64,000 nt of DNA. Source: Halomonas llamarensis. GTDB taxonomy: Bacteria; Pseudomonadota; Gammaproteobacteria; Pseudomonadales; Halomonadaceae. Below, piece by piece: positions 49,691 to 57,998 of the stretch; within the stretch, counting starts at the first letter, position 1, and each line of letters opens with the position of its first letter. The stretch covers positions 1 through 64,000 of the forward strand of contig NZ_JAMJPJ010000012.1 of assembly GCF_023555005.1 (NCBI RefSeq), read 5' to 3'. The notes below the pieces were generated by a model that did not search any database, was not told the DNA's origin, and was given only the letters and a program-made list of their open reading frames with translations. Both the position numbers and the translations under genes were made by a program.

Positions 49691-50754
49691 CTGAAACAAC
49701 TATCATCGAATCGACTGTACTCAAGCGCGGTCGGTGTTTCTATGTCGGTCTTACCAGGCAGAGGCTGACCCTACTCGCAGGTATCGCCTTACTGACATTC
49801 ATGTGTTTCATTGCAGATCTTTCAATCGGTCAGGCTCATTATACGCCGAGGGAGGTACTGGCCGCTCTCTGGAACCCAGATGCCCCTCTCGCTGTTCGGG
49901 TCATACTGTGGGACATTCGATTGCCGGTAGCACTGACAGCGCTGGTGGTTGGTGCCAGCCTGTCTGTGGCGGGTGTCAAAATGCAGACGGTGCTGGGTAA
50001 CCCGCTGGCAAGCCCTTTCACGTTGGGGTTGTCCGCGGCAGCAAGTTTTGGTGCTGCGCTTGGGCTGATTCTGGGGGTGAGCATCCTGCCGGCATCGGCC
50101 GTGGCCTTTGCCGTTCCGGCCAATGCCTTTGTGGTTTCCATGATCGCAGCACTGGTGATCTACCGCTTGAGCCAAAAGCGGGGGATTACCACCGAGATGA
50201 TCGTGCTGCTGGGTACCACTCTGGTCTTTACGTTTACTGCATTACTGGAAGCACTGCAGTACATTGCGCCCGATCAGGCGCTTTCTGCCGTAGTGTTCTG
50301 GATGATGGGTAGCCTGTCGCGTACCAGTTGGCCGCAGCTGGCTATCCTGAGTGCCATTCTGCTTTTTGTGTCGGTGTTTTTCGCTCGCCGAGCCTGGGCC
50401 TTTACGGCGTTGCGCCTTGGAGATGCGCGAGCAACAAGTCTTGGTGTTCCCGTGGGCCGGTTGCGTTTACAGGGAATCCTGTTGGGCAGCTTGCTGGCTT
50501 CGGTCTGCGTGTCATTTGTCGGAACCATCGGATTTGTTGGCCTGGTGGCACCTCATATCGCCCGCATGCTGGTGGGGGAAGACCAGCGTTTCCTGCTGCC
50601 TGCTTCGGCCCTCTGTGGCGCCTGCATGCTTTCTGCTGCTTCGGTGTTGAGTAAAACCCTGGTTGAAGGGCAAGCCATACCTATAGGTATTGTTACCTCG
50701 CTGGTGGGTGTGCCGATGTTTTTTGTTTTGATCTTGCGGTCGAGGAAACTGTGA
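49687..50754 (+). CDS. FecCD-family iron-siderophore ABC permease
   Basis: 355 residues, about ten transmembrane helices of the BtuC/FecCD type. Typical blocks: RLPVALTALVVGASLSVAGV, then GNPLASPFTLGLSAAASFGA and TIGFVGLVAPHIARMLVGED. A single gene codes for the permease, which would act as a homodimer. ATG in ATGA overlaps the previous stop. GGAGAG lies upstream. Confidence 0.92.
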   Translation: MTETTIIESTVLKRGRCFYVGLTRQRLTLLAGIALLTFMCFIADLSIGQAHYTPREVLAALWNPDAPLAVRVILWDIRLPVALTALVVGASLSVAGVKMQTVLGNPLASPFTLGLSAAASFGAALGLILGVSILPASAVAFAVPANAFVVSMIAALVIYRLSQKRGITTEMIVLLGTTLVFTFTALLEALQYIAPDQALSAVVFWMMGSLSRTSWPQLAILSAILLFVSVFFARRAWAFTALRLGDARATSLGVPVGRLRLQGILLGSLLASVCVSFVGTIGFVGLVAPHIARMLVGEDQRFLLPASALCGACMLSAASVLSKTLVEGQAIPIGIVTSLVGVPMFFVLILRSRKL

Positions 50755-51566
50755 TGGAGCTACTCAACGTATCAGGGGTGTCTGTTGCATTCGGTACCCG
50801 TGTGATCTTGCGGAATCTGGACTTTGGTCCTCTGCGCGCTGGCAGTGTTACGGCATTGCTGGGGTCCAATGCGGCGGGAAAGTCCACATTGCTGCGCCGG
50901 ATGGCCGGTGAGTTGCGGGGGGCGGGCAAGGTTGAGGTGGTCGGGCAGGCGGTTGAAGCCTGGCCAACATACCATTGCAATCGCCCAGCCCACGTCCCCC
51001 AGGATATATCGATGATGTCGTCGCTGCGAGTTTTTGAAGCCGTGCTGCTGGCGAGCAAGCAAGGTAGCGGTTGGGGGGTGAATGACGATGAAATGGATGT
51101 TGTTATCCGCATGCTACAGACATTGGGTATTCAGGCCCTGGCAGATCGCGAACTGGCCGCACTCAGCGGTGGTCAGCGTCAATTGGTATCCATTGCCCAG
51201 GCGCTGGTTCGGGAGCCTCGGGTTCTGTTGCTGGATGAGCCGACCAGTGCCCTCGATCTGCAGAATCAGTTCGAGGTGCTCGAGTTGCTATGTCAGCTTG
51301 CGCGTGAACGTTCCATGTGTGTGGTCCTGGCCATACACGATATCAATCATGCGCTGCGTTTTGCCGATCATGTGGTGGTTCTCCATCAGGGCCGGGTGGA
51401 AGCGACCGGCTCGCCACGTGAAGTCTTGACGCCGGGGCTGATGCAAAAGGTCTACGGTGTCCTGACGCGCCTGGAGTGTTGTTCCCAGGGGTATCCATTT
51501 CTTGTTGTGGACCGCTCGGTCAGGGATAGGGCGGAGTTGTCGAAGGTAGAGGAGGCTGCGGTATGA
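50754..51566 (+). CDS. ABC ATPase of the siderophore importer (FecE/FhuC-like)
   Basis: 270 residues. Walker A LGSNAAGKSTLLRR, signature LSGGQRQLVSIAQAL, Walker B VLLLDEPTSALD, and H-loop AIHDINHAL. Start ATG at 50754 overlaps the permease stop (TGATG); a GTG at 50751 is also in frame. Its stop overlaps the next gene, so all five reading frames are joined. Confidence 0.92.
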   Translation: MELLNVSGVSVAFGTRVILRNLDFGPLRAGSVTALLGSNAAGKSTLLRRMAGELRGAGKVEVVGQAVEAWPTYHCNRPAHVPQDISMMSSLRVFEAVLLASKQGSGWGVNDDEMDVVIRMLQTLGIQALADRELAALSGGQRQLVSIAQALVREPRVLLLDEPTSALDLQNQFEVLELLCQLARERSMCVVLAIHDINHALRFADHVVVLHQGRVEATGSPREVLTPGLMQKVYGVLTRLECCSQGYPFLVVDRSVRDRAELSKVEEAAV

Positions 51567-52906
51567 GCGGAAATCAGAGGTCGATAGTTCTGCTGGCGAT
51601 GCCCAGTATCCATTCGGGAGCATGGCGTTACCCTGGCGCTCAGCCAGATTTTCAATCCAGCTTCGAGCAGATGAAATGGTTTGCCCAGATATTGGAGCAA
51701 GGGTGTTTCGATGGGCTGTTCTTGCCCGATTCCCTGGCCGTTCGAGCAGCACCGATTGAGGCATTGGCGCGGGGGCACAGTGTCGCTACGCTTGATCCGT
51801 TGACGCTGCTGCCTGCACTGGCTGCTGTGACACAGCATATCGGCCTGATTGCCACAGCCAGCACGACCTACAACGAGCCTTATATGCTTGCGCGACGTTT
51901 GGCTTCGCTCGATATCATCAGTGGCGGCCGGGCGGGCTGGAACCTAGTGACATCCAGTAATCCCAACGAAGCGGCGAATTTCGGCGTCGAGCAGCATATG
52001 GAGCATAGTGCCCGCTATCGGCGGGCGCGGGAATTCTGTTCGGTGATGGACGGATTGTGGGAGAGCTGGGACGAAGATGCGTTCTGCCGGGATGCGGTAA
52101 GTGGCTTCTTTTTTGATCCAAGCAAAATGCATGCGCTTGATCATCGGGGCCCTCATTTTTCTGTACGTGGGCCGCTGAATGTCGAGCGCCCCGTCCAGAC
52201 GCGGCCGGTGGTGGTTCAGGCCGGTGCGTCAGAGGCTGGACGACAGGTTGCTGCCGAAACAGCCGAGGTGGTTTTTACTTATCAGACTGATTTGCCGGCC
52301 GCTCGGCAGTTCTATGCCGACATGCAGCGTCGGGCGCGTGCAGCGGGGCGCCAGAGTGCCTTGAAAATCATTCCAGCGGTGTTTGTTGTGCTGGGGGATA
52401 CTCTGGAACAGGCGCAGGAAAAAAGACACCAGCTGGATCAGTTGGTTGATGACGAGAGCAGTCTGGCAACCTTGTCGATCGCGCTTGGGCATGACATCTC
52501 CCAATATGATGAAAACGGACCGCTCCCCGAGATTCCCGAAAGCAATGCCAGCAAAAGTGGCCGTGACCGGGTCATCCAGCTCGCCCGAAGAGAAAACCTG
52601 AGTATCATTGCGTTGGCGCGACGCGTGTGTGGGTATCAGGGCCTCGAAATGGTCGGAACGGCGACGATGGTCGTGGACCAAATGCAGCAGTGGTTCGAGG
52701 GCGGTGCGGCAGACGGTTTCAATATCATGTTCTCACATTTGCCTGGTGGGGCAACCGAGTTCGTTGAACAGGTGGTACCTGAGCTACAAAGACGCGGTTT
52801 GCTCAGAAGGCGGTATGAGGGGCGCTCGTTCCGGGAAAACCTCGGGCTGGAAACGCCTCCGCATGGTTACTCACGTCGTTGTGCCAACGGCAGTGATTGT
52901 GAATAA
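51563..52906 (+). CDS. NtaA/SnaA/DszA-type FMN-dependent monooxygenase
   Basis: A luciferase-like (LLM) flavin-dependent monooxygenase of 447 residues. Family blocks: QMKWFAQILEQGCFDGLFLPDS near the N-terminus, GGRAGWNLVTSSNPNEAANFG, RYRRAREFCSVMDGLW, RPVVVQAGASEAGRQVAA and the C-terminal DGFNIMFSHLPGG. Relatives oxidise aminopolycarboxylate chelators (NTA, EDTA), dibenzothiophene sulfone or pristinamycin. As the last gene of an iron-chelate uptake operon it may oxidise the imported ligand to free the iron. GGAGG lies upstream; ATG overlaps the ATPase stop. No flavin reductase is adjacent. Confidence 0.9.
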   Translation: MSGNQRSIVLLAMPSIHSGAWRYPGAQPDFQSSFEQMKWFAQILEQGCFDGLFLPDSLAVRAAPIEALARGHSVATLDPLTLLPALAAVTQHIGLIATASTTYNEPYMLARRLASLDIISGGRAGWNLVTSSNPNEAANFGVEQHMEHSARYRRAREFCSVMDGLWESWDEDAFCRDAVSGFFFDPSKMHALDHRGPHFSVRGPLNVERPVQTRPVVVQAGASEAGRQVAAETAEVVFTYQTDLPAARQFYADMQRRARAAGRQSALKIIPAVFVVLGDTLEQAQEKRHQLDQLVDDESSLATLSIALGHDISQYDENGPLPEIPESNASKSGRDRVIQLARRENLSIIALARRVCGYQGLEMVGTATMVVDQMQQWFEGGAADGFNIMFSHLPGGATEFVEQVVPELQRRGLLRRRYEGRSFRENLGLETPPHGYSRRCANGSDCE

Positions 52907-52920
52907 ACGCGACGTCAACC

Positions 52921-53562
52921 TCACCTAAGATTTTTTGCAGGGGACGTCAGCATGTTCAGACAAACATCCGAAACGCTATCGGCAAAGGGCGAGCAGTCTC
53001 TTGTTTGAGACGCAATAATGTCATCCGTGGCGCCATGGACACCGGAATAGATCAATAGCGCTACCACTCTTGGGTTTTCCGGTGCCCAAAGGCCCGCGGA
53101 CCGCCCTCCCTCAATGATGCTCAATAGCTGATCAAGAATGGCGTTCTTAGCCTGGTTGGAGCGATCATGGTGATGATGATTGGTATAGACGATGTCGTGT
53201 ATACGATAGGTGTCGACGTAGGTTTCCACGTTTGCCCGAATCCAGGCGCGAAGCCGTCCAATCCAGTCGCCTTCGTCACAGGCCTCAAGCGCTTTCTCCA
53301 GTTGAGCAAGGAAGTTCTCCGTGTAGCGATTGCCAAGCGCTCCCAGGATTTCATTTTTGGAGAAAAAATAATGGTAGAACGTGCCCTTGGCCACGTCTGC
53401 GGCTTTGACGATGTCGTTGATCGTGGTTGCTTGAACGCCCTGTTCTAGAAACAGCGCTTCTGCAGCGTTCATTAACTCATTAAGTCGTACATCAGCAGGT
53501 TTTGTGCGAGGGCGATTGCGCTGGTCGGCTGATTTCTTCGCGTCAGAGGACTTTCCTTGCAT
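52921..53562 (-). CDS. TetR/AcrR-family regulator
   Basis: 213 residues. The helix-turn-helix is clear (ALFLEQGVQATTINDIVKAADVAKGTFYHYF). The ligand domain contains an unusual HHHHD cluster (TNHHHHDRSN) near residue 138 that could bind metal or be incidental. It is convergent with the monooxygenase, 14 bases apart, and likely regulates the siderophore operon or itself. The 237 bases upstream (53563-53799) hold no gene I can recognise. Confidence 0.87.
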   Translation of the reverse strand: MQGKSSDAKKSADQRNRPRTKPADVRLNELMNAAEALFLEQGVQATTINDIVKAADVAKGTFYHYFFSKNEILGALGNRYTENFLAQLEKALEACDEGDWIGRLRAWIRANVETYVDTYRIHDIVYTNHHHHDRSNQAKNAILDQLLSIIEGGRSAGLWAPENPRVVALLIYSGVHGATDDIIASQTRDCSPFADSVSDVCLNMLTSPAKNLR

Positions 53563-53799
53563 TTCATTTTCTCAAGTGTTGATAAAGACATGTAGTGTAA
53601 AGGCAGGAAGTTTGGGTGTCTTTGGGAGACTATACTAGCCGCTTGAACTTGACCATTGATTGGTTGATGTTGTAGCGGGTCCGGTTCTAGGCTGAATTCC
53701 GCCTCCTTCAATCAAGCCAGAATAGGGAGTTAAGGCCTCTAGCCCTGCGCAGCCTGCCTATTTAAGCATTTAATATTGTTCATGATTATGAGCTGCAGG

Positions 53800-54834
53800 T
53801 CACTCATTGGGTGGATTGTCTGTTTTTTCTTGCGAGGAAATTGTCTCCGGCAGGGCTGTTAACTGTGCCTGAAGGGCTTCCATTCGTTGCCAAAGCTGTT
53901 GCTGCCAGTTTTCGTCTTGAAGCGCCGTTTTGTGCTGCTGTTCTAGTGCTTGTTGGGCCTTATCGAGCTCGCTCTGCAGGCTGGAGTGCAGCTCTTTTAG
54001 CGATATATTGTTGCGCTCAAGCTCGTCAATTCGCTGTTGCAGGCTGCTGTTGTCTAACTGGTAGTGCTGCAACGTGTCTTTTTTGAGCTGAAGTTCTTTC
54101 GCCAAACTGTCTGATCGCTGCTCCAACTGGAGTAGGCGCTTTTGTAGTGCTTTTTCTTCTTGGGCACGCTCTTGTCTAAGCGTGTCTAGTAACGCCATCA
54201 GTTTTCCTTCTGCTGCTTCGTTACGCTGCTCTTCCTGAGCAAGGCGCTGTTCCCAAGCGGCTTGGCGTTGTTGCAGCTCTTCAGTGAAGCGCTCTTTCAG
54301 CGAAGCGACATCGTGCTCAGACTGAGCAAGCAACTGCTGGTATCGCTTAGCATCTTGATTGGCTTGCTCTGCCTGTTGCTGCCACTGATGCTCATTCGCT
54401 TGGCTAGCGGCCAGTTCGCGATTAAGTGACTCCAAGCGCTGTTCTGTATGTCGCAAATGCTCTGCAAGGGCGCTTTCTCGTTGCTGCGCATTGGCTATCT
54501 GCTGAAGCGCTTCGGCGGCTTCCTGCTGGGCGCTCTCTACCTGCCGATTAGCATCTTCACGGTAGTGGACGAGCGCTTGATTGGCGGCCTCTTGCGCCTC
54601 GCGCCATAGCTCGGTTGCGACGTTAACGATGACTTCTGGGACGCCTTTAGGTGGCGGAACATCGCGATTTTGCTCTCGTTCAATACGCCAATGACGAAAA
54701 TGCTCACTGATCGTTGTGAAGCTGCCGGTTCCCAGTACTTCCCGAATGCGTTGCACGCTAGGGGTGTCGCCGCGAGCGAGCAGGGTGTCGATTGCTTGCT
54801 GAACATCACTGTATTGAATCCCGCTGCGAGCCAT
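53800..54834 (-). CDS. KfrA-like DNA-binding coiled-coil protein
   Basis: 344 residues. Residues 1-115 match the KfrA N-terminal DNA-binding domain (SDVQQAIDTLLARGDTPSVQRIREVLGTGSFTTISEHFRHW). The rest is a long, Gln/Glu-rich coiled coil to about residue 330. KfrA proteins are plasmid-borne autoregulators linked to partition; chromosomal relatives have no firm role. ATG at 54834 is chosen because the domain starts there; an upstream extension overlaps the AT-rich control region. Divergent from a tyrosine recombinase. Confidence 0.85.
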   Translation of the reverse strand: MARSGIQYSDVQQAIDTLLARGDTPSVQRIREVLGTGSFTTISEHFRHWRIEREQNRDVPPPKGVPEVIVNVATELWREAQEAANQALVHYREDANRQVESAQQEAAEALQQIANAQQRESALAEHLRHTEQRLESLNRELAASQANEHQWQQQAEQANQDAKRYQQLLAQSEHDVASLKERFTEELQQRQAAWEQRLAQEEQRNEAAEGKLMALLDTLRQERAQEEKALQKRLLQLEQRSDSLAKELQLKKDTLQHYQLDNSSLQQRIDELERNNISLKELHSSLQSELDKAQQALEQQHKTALQDENWQQQLWQRMEALQAQLTALPETISSQEKTDNPPNE

Positions 54835-54895
54835 GGTGCTTATCCCTATCAGATTGGTAGCACTATTTTCATAGGTTTTGGTTAAAATTACAATA

Positions 54896-54928
54896 ATTAC
54901 GTAATACATAAAACGTAAAATTATTTAC
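54896..54928. promoter_or_regulatory. Palindromic GTAA/TTAC sites in the kfrA-recombinase control region
   Basis: ATTACGTAAT (54896-54905) is a perfect palindrome. GTAAA-ATTA-TTTAC (54915-54928) is a second dyad with the same GTAA/TTAC half-site. Their place directly upstream of kfrA suggests KfrA operators, by analogy with autoregulated plasmid KfrA. Confidence 0.5.
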
Positions 54929-54940
54929 ATTAATTGCTAT

Positions 54941-54972
54941 AAATTCAAGATTACCCGTATTATCTTGAATTT
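54941..54972. repeat. Perfect 11-10-11 inverted repeat, possible recombinase core site
   Basis: AAATTCAAGAT (54941-54951) and ATCTTGAATTT (54962-54972) are exact reverse complements around TACCCGTATT. The size (32 bp) and arm length resemble tyrosine-recombinase core sites (dif arms are 11 bp; loxP is 34 bp). It ends 47 bases before the recombinase start. It could instead be an operator. Confidence 0.65.
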
Positions 54973-55019
54973 CTGCGGGTGTACTGGCACATTAGACGCT
55001 TAGCTTGAAAGGAGCCTTC

Positions 55020-56204
55020 GTGAAAGAGCCAAAACCCGTCATATCCGCGCCGCAACATCTCGCGAACATGAATTTAATAGGGAAGCAGGACGCACTACCC
55101 AGCAGCGCAGGTAAGGCGCACATTGATGCTAACAATGACGCAGAAGCTGTCACGCATTGGCTTTCTGAGTATCGTGAAAGCCCGCAAACCCAGCGTGCGT
55201 ATCGCCGAGAGGCCGAGCGGTTGTTGTTGTGGCTATATGAAGAAGGGCGGACGCTTAACGAGGTGGATCGCCACTGCCTATCACGCTTTGAAGGCTTTCT
55301 TACCGACCCACAACCGCGGGCACGATGGATCGGGCCAACAAAACCTCGCAATCACCCAGAGTGGCGACCGATGCGCGGGCCATTATCGCCAGCAAGCCGA
55401 CGCCAAAGTTTGGTCATCTTGCAGGGTATGTACAGCTGGCTGGTGGAAGCGGGGTGGGTGGCGCACAACCCCTTTCGTTTGATGCGTGATAAATCCCGGC
55501 GGCTCAATAACCAAACGCGGCAGGTAGAGCGCTACTTTGAGCAGCCTTTATGGGCCTGGTTTTGGCGCTGGCTGCATCGCCCGCTACCAGGCACAAATTC
55601 ACGAGCGCATTTCGAACGGACAAGGCAACAGATCATCTTTGCCTTTGCTTATCTACTGGCGCCGCGCATTAGTGAAATGGCTGCGACACAAATGGGCGAT
55701 TTTTACCGCCGCGAAGGTCGTTGGTGGTGGCAAGTGGTAGGGAAGGGCAACAAGCTCGCACAGGTACCGGTACCGGATGATTTTTTTATCTACCTTACCG
55801 AGTGGCGCAAAACATTGGGCTTGCCGCCTCAGCCAGCGTATCAAGAAGCCACGCCACTGCTACGCGCGTTGGACGGTAAGCGCGCTATTGGTGACAATCA
55901 GCTTTACCGTTTAATTCGTGCGAGCTTTCAAGACGCCGCCAGGGCGCTAGAAGACGAAGAAGGTGCGCCCGCTTATATCGCAGCACTGCAACGCGCTACC
56001 CCACACTGGTTGCGCCACACGGCTATCACTCATCAAGCGCAAGCCGGGGTTAGCCTGCGTTATTTGGCTGAGAGTGCTCGTCACGCCAGGCTGGAAACGA
56101 CATCGCGTTACCTGCACACGGAGGCGCATCAGTGGCACGATGAACAACAACGCCATCGGCTGACGACGCTTTATCCGTTAGCGTCTTCGCCGGATCAAGA
56201 GTAA
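55020..56204 (+). CDS. Tyrosine recombinase (site-specific integrase)
   Basis: 394 residues. A SAM-like N-terminal core-binding domain (about 40-165) precedes the catalytic domain with the complete set R216 (LLAPRISEMA), K242/K245 (GKGNK), H329 and R332 (PHWLRHTAITH), H355 (ARHARL) and Y364 (SRYLHT). It therefore looks active. No phage or conjugation genes are near. It is divergent from the KfrA-like gene and stands before sufE. GTG at 55020 with AAGGAG seven bases upstream is preferred to TTG at 55005. Confidence 0.92.
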   Translation: MKEPKPVISAPQHLANMNLIGKQDALPSSAGKAHIDANNDAEAVTHWLSEYRESPQTQRAYRREAERLLLWLYEEGRTLNEVDRHCLSRFEGFLTDPQPRARWIGPTKPRNHPEWRPMRGPLSPASRRQSLVILQGMYSWLVEAGWVAHNPFRLMRDKSRRLNNQTRQVERYFEQPLWAWFWRWLHRPLPGTNSRAHFERTRQQIIFAFAYLLAPRISEMAATQMGDFYRREGRWWWQVVGKGNKLAQVPVPDDFFIYLTEWRKTLGLPPQPAYQEATPLLRALDGKRAIGDNQLYRLIRASFQDAARALEDEEGAPAYIAALQRATPHWLRHTAITHQAQAGVSLRYLAESARHARLETTSRYLHTEAHQWHDEQQRHRLTTLYPLASSPDQE

Positions 56205-56210
56205 ACGCGT

Positions 56211-56216
56211 TATAAT
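56211..56216 (+). promoter_or_regulatory. Probable -10 element of sufE
   Basis: A consensus TATAAT seven bases after the recombinase stop and 46 bases before the sufE ATG. No good -35 is visible at the expected distance. Confidence 0.45.
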
Positions 56217-56262
56217 GCGATGACTTTTACTTCTCTAATCCATACCGATAAAAGGGCGCGTA

Positions 56263-56670
56263 ATGAGCACCGAGCAGGCGCAGCAAGAGCTAATTGAAGA
56301 GTTTGAGATGTTTGATAACTGGATGGATCGTTATCAATACATTATTGATATGGGCAAAGCGCTGCCGGATTTTCCGGATGAGTGGAAAACCGACGAGTAT
56401 AAAATTCAAGGTTGCCAATCCAATGTCTGGGTACGCCATGAGCAGCAGGGTGATCAGCTCATCTTCAGCGCCACCTCCGATGCGGCGATCGTCTCGGGGC
56501 TAATCGCGGTGCTGCTGCGCATCTATAATGAACGTACCGCTGAGGAGATCACCACGACTGAGCCGCATTTTTTGGGCGATTTAGGGCTAGATAAGCACCT
56601 TTCTCCAACGCGTAGTAATGGCCTAAACGCGATGCTTGAGCGCATTTATCGCGTGGCGAAAGAGGGATAA
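56263..56670 (+). CDS. sufE: Cysteine desulfuration protein SufE
   Basis: Accepts persulfide sulfur from a cysteine desulfurase for Fe-S assembly. 135 residues with the acceptor cysteine C51 in KIQGCQSNVWV, the same position as in E. coli SufE, and the conserved C-terminal LSPTRSNGLNAML. No other suf gene is adjacent. Confidence 0.94.
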   Translation: MSTEQAQQELIEEFEMFDNWMDRYQYIIDMGKALPDFPDEWKTDEYKIQGCQSNVWVRHEQQGDQLIFSATSDAAIVSGLIAVLLRIYNERTAEEITTTEPHFLGDLGLDKHLSPTRSNGLNAMLERIYRVAKEG

Positions 56671-56695
56671 TGTAGTCGAATATTTGCGCAAACAG

Positions 56696-57037
56696 CTATT
56701 TGAGTGTCGGACGCTTGTTGGGCGAACAACATAGCTCTTCGTCTTCTTGGCAGAGCTTTTCACTCGGGCCGCCAGGAACGGGGTCTAATCCCCCGTCGCT
56801 ACCCGGGTGGCATTTGACCATTCGCTTGACCGCCATCCAGGTGCCTTTTAATGGCCCGTGCACCTGAATGGCCTCGATAGTGTAAGATGAGCAGCTCGGC
56901 CAGAAACGACAGCGCGGGCCGAGTAGGGGGCTTATCACCAGCTGATATCCTTTTACCGTGCCGGTTAGCAACACGATAAAAAAACGCCGAAGTCTCTTTT
57001 TGAAGCGAATGAAGAAGCGATTAACTGCGTTGGCCAT
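56696..57037 (-). CDS. yidD: Membrane protein insertion efficiency factor YidD
   Basis: 113 residues (E. coli: 85), with a longer basic N-terminus and C-terminal tail. Core motif [19 protein letters not shown], then [14 protein letters not shown], is diagnostic. YidD is usually encoded with rnpA and yidC; here it sits after hisI and overlaps it by 17 bases, which is an unusual location and may mean a second copy. Confidence 0.9.
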   Translation of the reverse strand: MANAVNRFFIRFKKRLRRFFIVLLTGTVKGYQLVISPLLGPRCRFWPSCSSYTIEAIQVHGPLKGTWMAVKRMVKCHPGSDGGLDPVPGGPSEKLCQEDEELCCSPNKRPTLK

Positions 57038-57467
57038 AGAGTTCAGCGGGATCGATAAGCGGTTCACTGGTGATATGCGCGTGTGTTGGCGTAATGGCCA
57101 CATAAAAGCAGCTGCGCCGCCCGGTGTGGCAAGCAGGCCCCGTTTGCTCTACTTGAAGCAGCAGCGTATCACCATCACAATCCAAAGTGGCGGATTTTAA
57201 CTGTTGCTGCTGACCTGATGACTCACCTTTACGCCAAAGCTTACCGCGCGAACGCGAATAGTAACAGACGCGGTCAGTACGGAGTGTCTCTTCCAGTGCC
57301 TCTCGGTTCATCCATGCCATCATTAACACCTCGCCGCTATCAAACTGCTGGGCGATAGCGGGAATCAATCCTTGCTCGTTATACTTAACAGCATCGAGGA
57401 GGTCAGAAGTGGAGGGCAGGGTGTCATCTCGGTTGGTGCTTTCTAGCTGCTTGAATAACGCTGACAT
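57021..57467 (-). CDS. hisI: Phosphoribosyl-AMP cyclohydrolase HisI
   Basis: Third step of histidine synthesis. 148 residues. Metal-binding residues lie in [14 protein letters not shown] (Mg) and [11 protein letters not shown] (Zn cysteines); [12 protein letters not shown] and [17 protein letters not shown] are conserved substrate blocks. There are no other his genes here. The neighbour upstream on the same strand is zur, and zinc-regulated HisI paralogs are known in proteobacteria, so this may be a low-zinc copy. I saw no clear Zur box. Confidence 0.9.
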   Translation of the reverse strand: MSALFKQLESTNRDDTLPSTSDLLDAVKYNEQGLIPAIAQQFDSGEVLMMAWMNREALEETLRTDRVCYYSRSRGKLWRKGESSGQQQQLKSATLDCDGDTLLLQVEQTGPACHTGRRSCFYVAITPTHAHITSEPLIDPAELYGQRS

Positions 57468-57518
57468 ATCGTTAACTCATGGACAAAAGATTAGCCACAA
57501 TGGTGGCGTAAGGATGGA

Positions 57519-57965
57519 TTACGCTCGCTCGGTTTGACAAACAGCACATAGGCCTTGTAATTCAATGGTTTGACGCTCAACACGGAAGCCTTTGCGTTCG
57601 GCGCGGGCAGCAAGCTGGTCACTAATTTCGTCTAAGTGTATCTCTTCCACATGACCGCAGCGGCGACAAATCAACAATTGAAAACCGTGAGCGTGCTCCG
57701 GGCAGGCACAGGCAACATAGGCATTTTGCGACTCAATGCGATGGACTAACCCCTGTTCGATCAAAAAATCCAGCGCCCGGTATACCGTAGGTGGGCGTGC
57801 GGCCGCATGCTCGGTAGTGAGCTGATCCAGCAGGTCGTAAGCCTTAAGGCCACCGCCACTTTGGGCAATTAGCGCAAGCACCTTGCGGCGAATCGGAGTG
57901 AAGCGTACACCGCGTGCTTGGCACTGCGAGGCGGCTTGCTGAAGTAGTGCGGTTGTTTGAGGCAT
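57519..57965 (-). CDS. zur: Zinc uptake regulator Zur (Fur family)
   Basis: 148 residues. The winged helix contains LKAYDLLDQLTTEHAAARPPTVYRALDFLIEQGLVH-type sequence (residues about 39-74). Zinc ligands appear in CACPEHAHG, CRRCGHVEE and LCAVCQ. PPTVYRALDFL and IESQNAYVAC favour Zur over Fur or PerR. It represses zinc uptake genes when zinc is adequate. The hisI gene follows 51 bases after its stop. Confidence 0.93.
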   Translation of the reverse strand: MPQTTALLQQAASQCQARGVRFTPIRRKVLALIAQSGGGLKAYDLLDQLTTEHAAARPPTVYRALDFLIEQGLVHRIESQNAYVACACPEHAHGFQLLICRRCGHVEEIHLDEISDQLAARAERKGFRVERQTIELQGLCAVCQTERA

Positions 57966-57998
57966 GAGCTCCCTCTATGCGTCCAGGTTCACGCAAGT

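Noticed and set aside
53600..53799. Possible IS or gene relic between tetR and kfrA
   Set aside because: A short frame of about 40 codons is open on the minus strand, but neither ends nor motifs of a known element are visible.
53800..56204. Prophage or integrative conjugative element based on the recombinase
   Set aside because: No capsid, tail, lysis, relaxase or mating genes are near, no tRNA target adjoins it, and core genes follow immediately.
57468..57518. Zur box upstream of hisI
   Set aside because: No palindrome resembling the Zur consensus could be found in the short gap.
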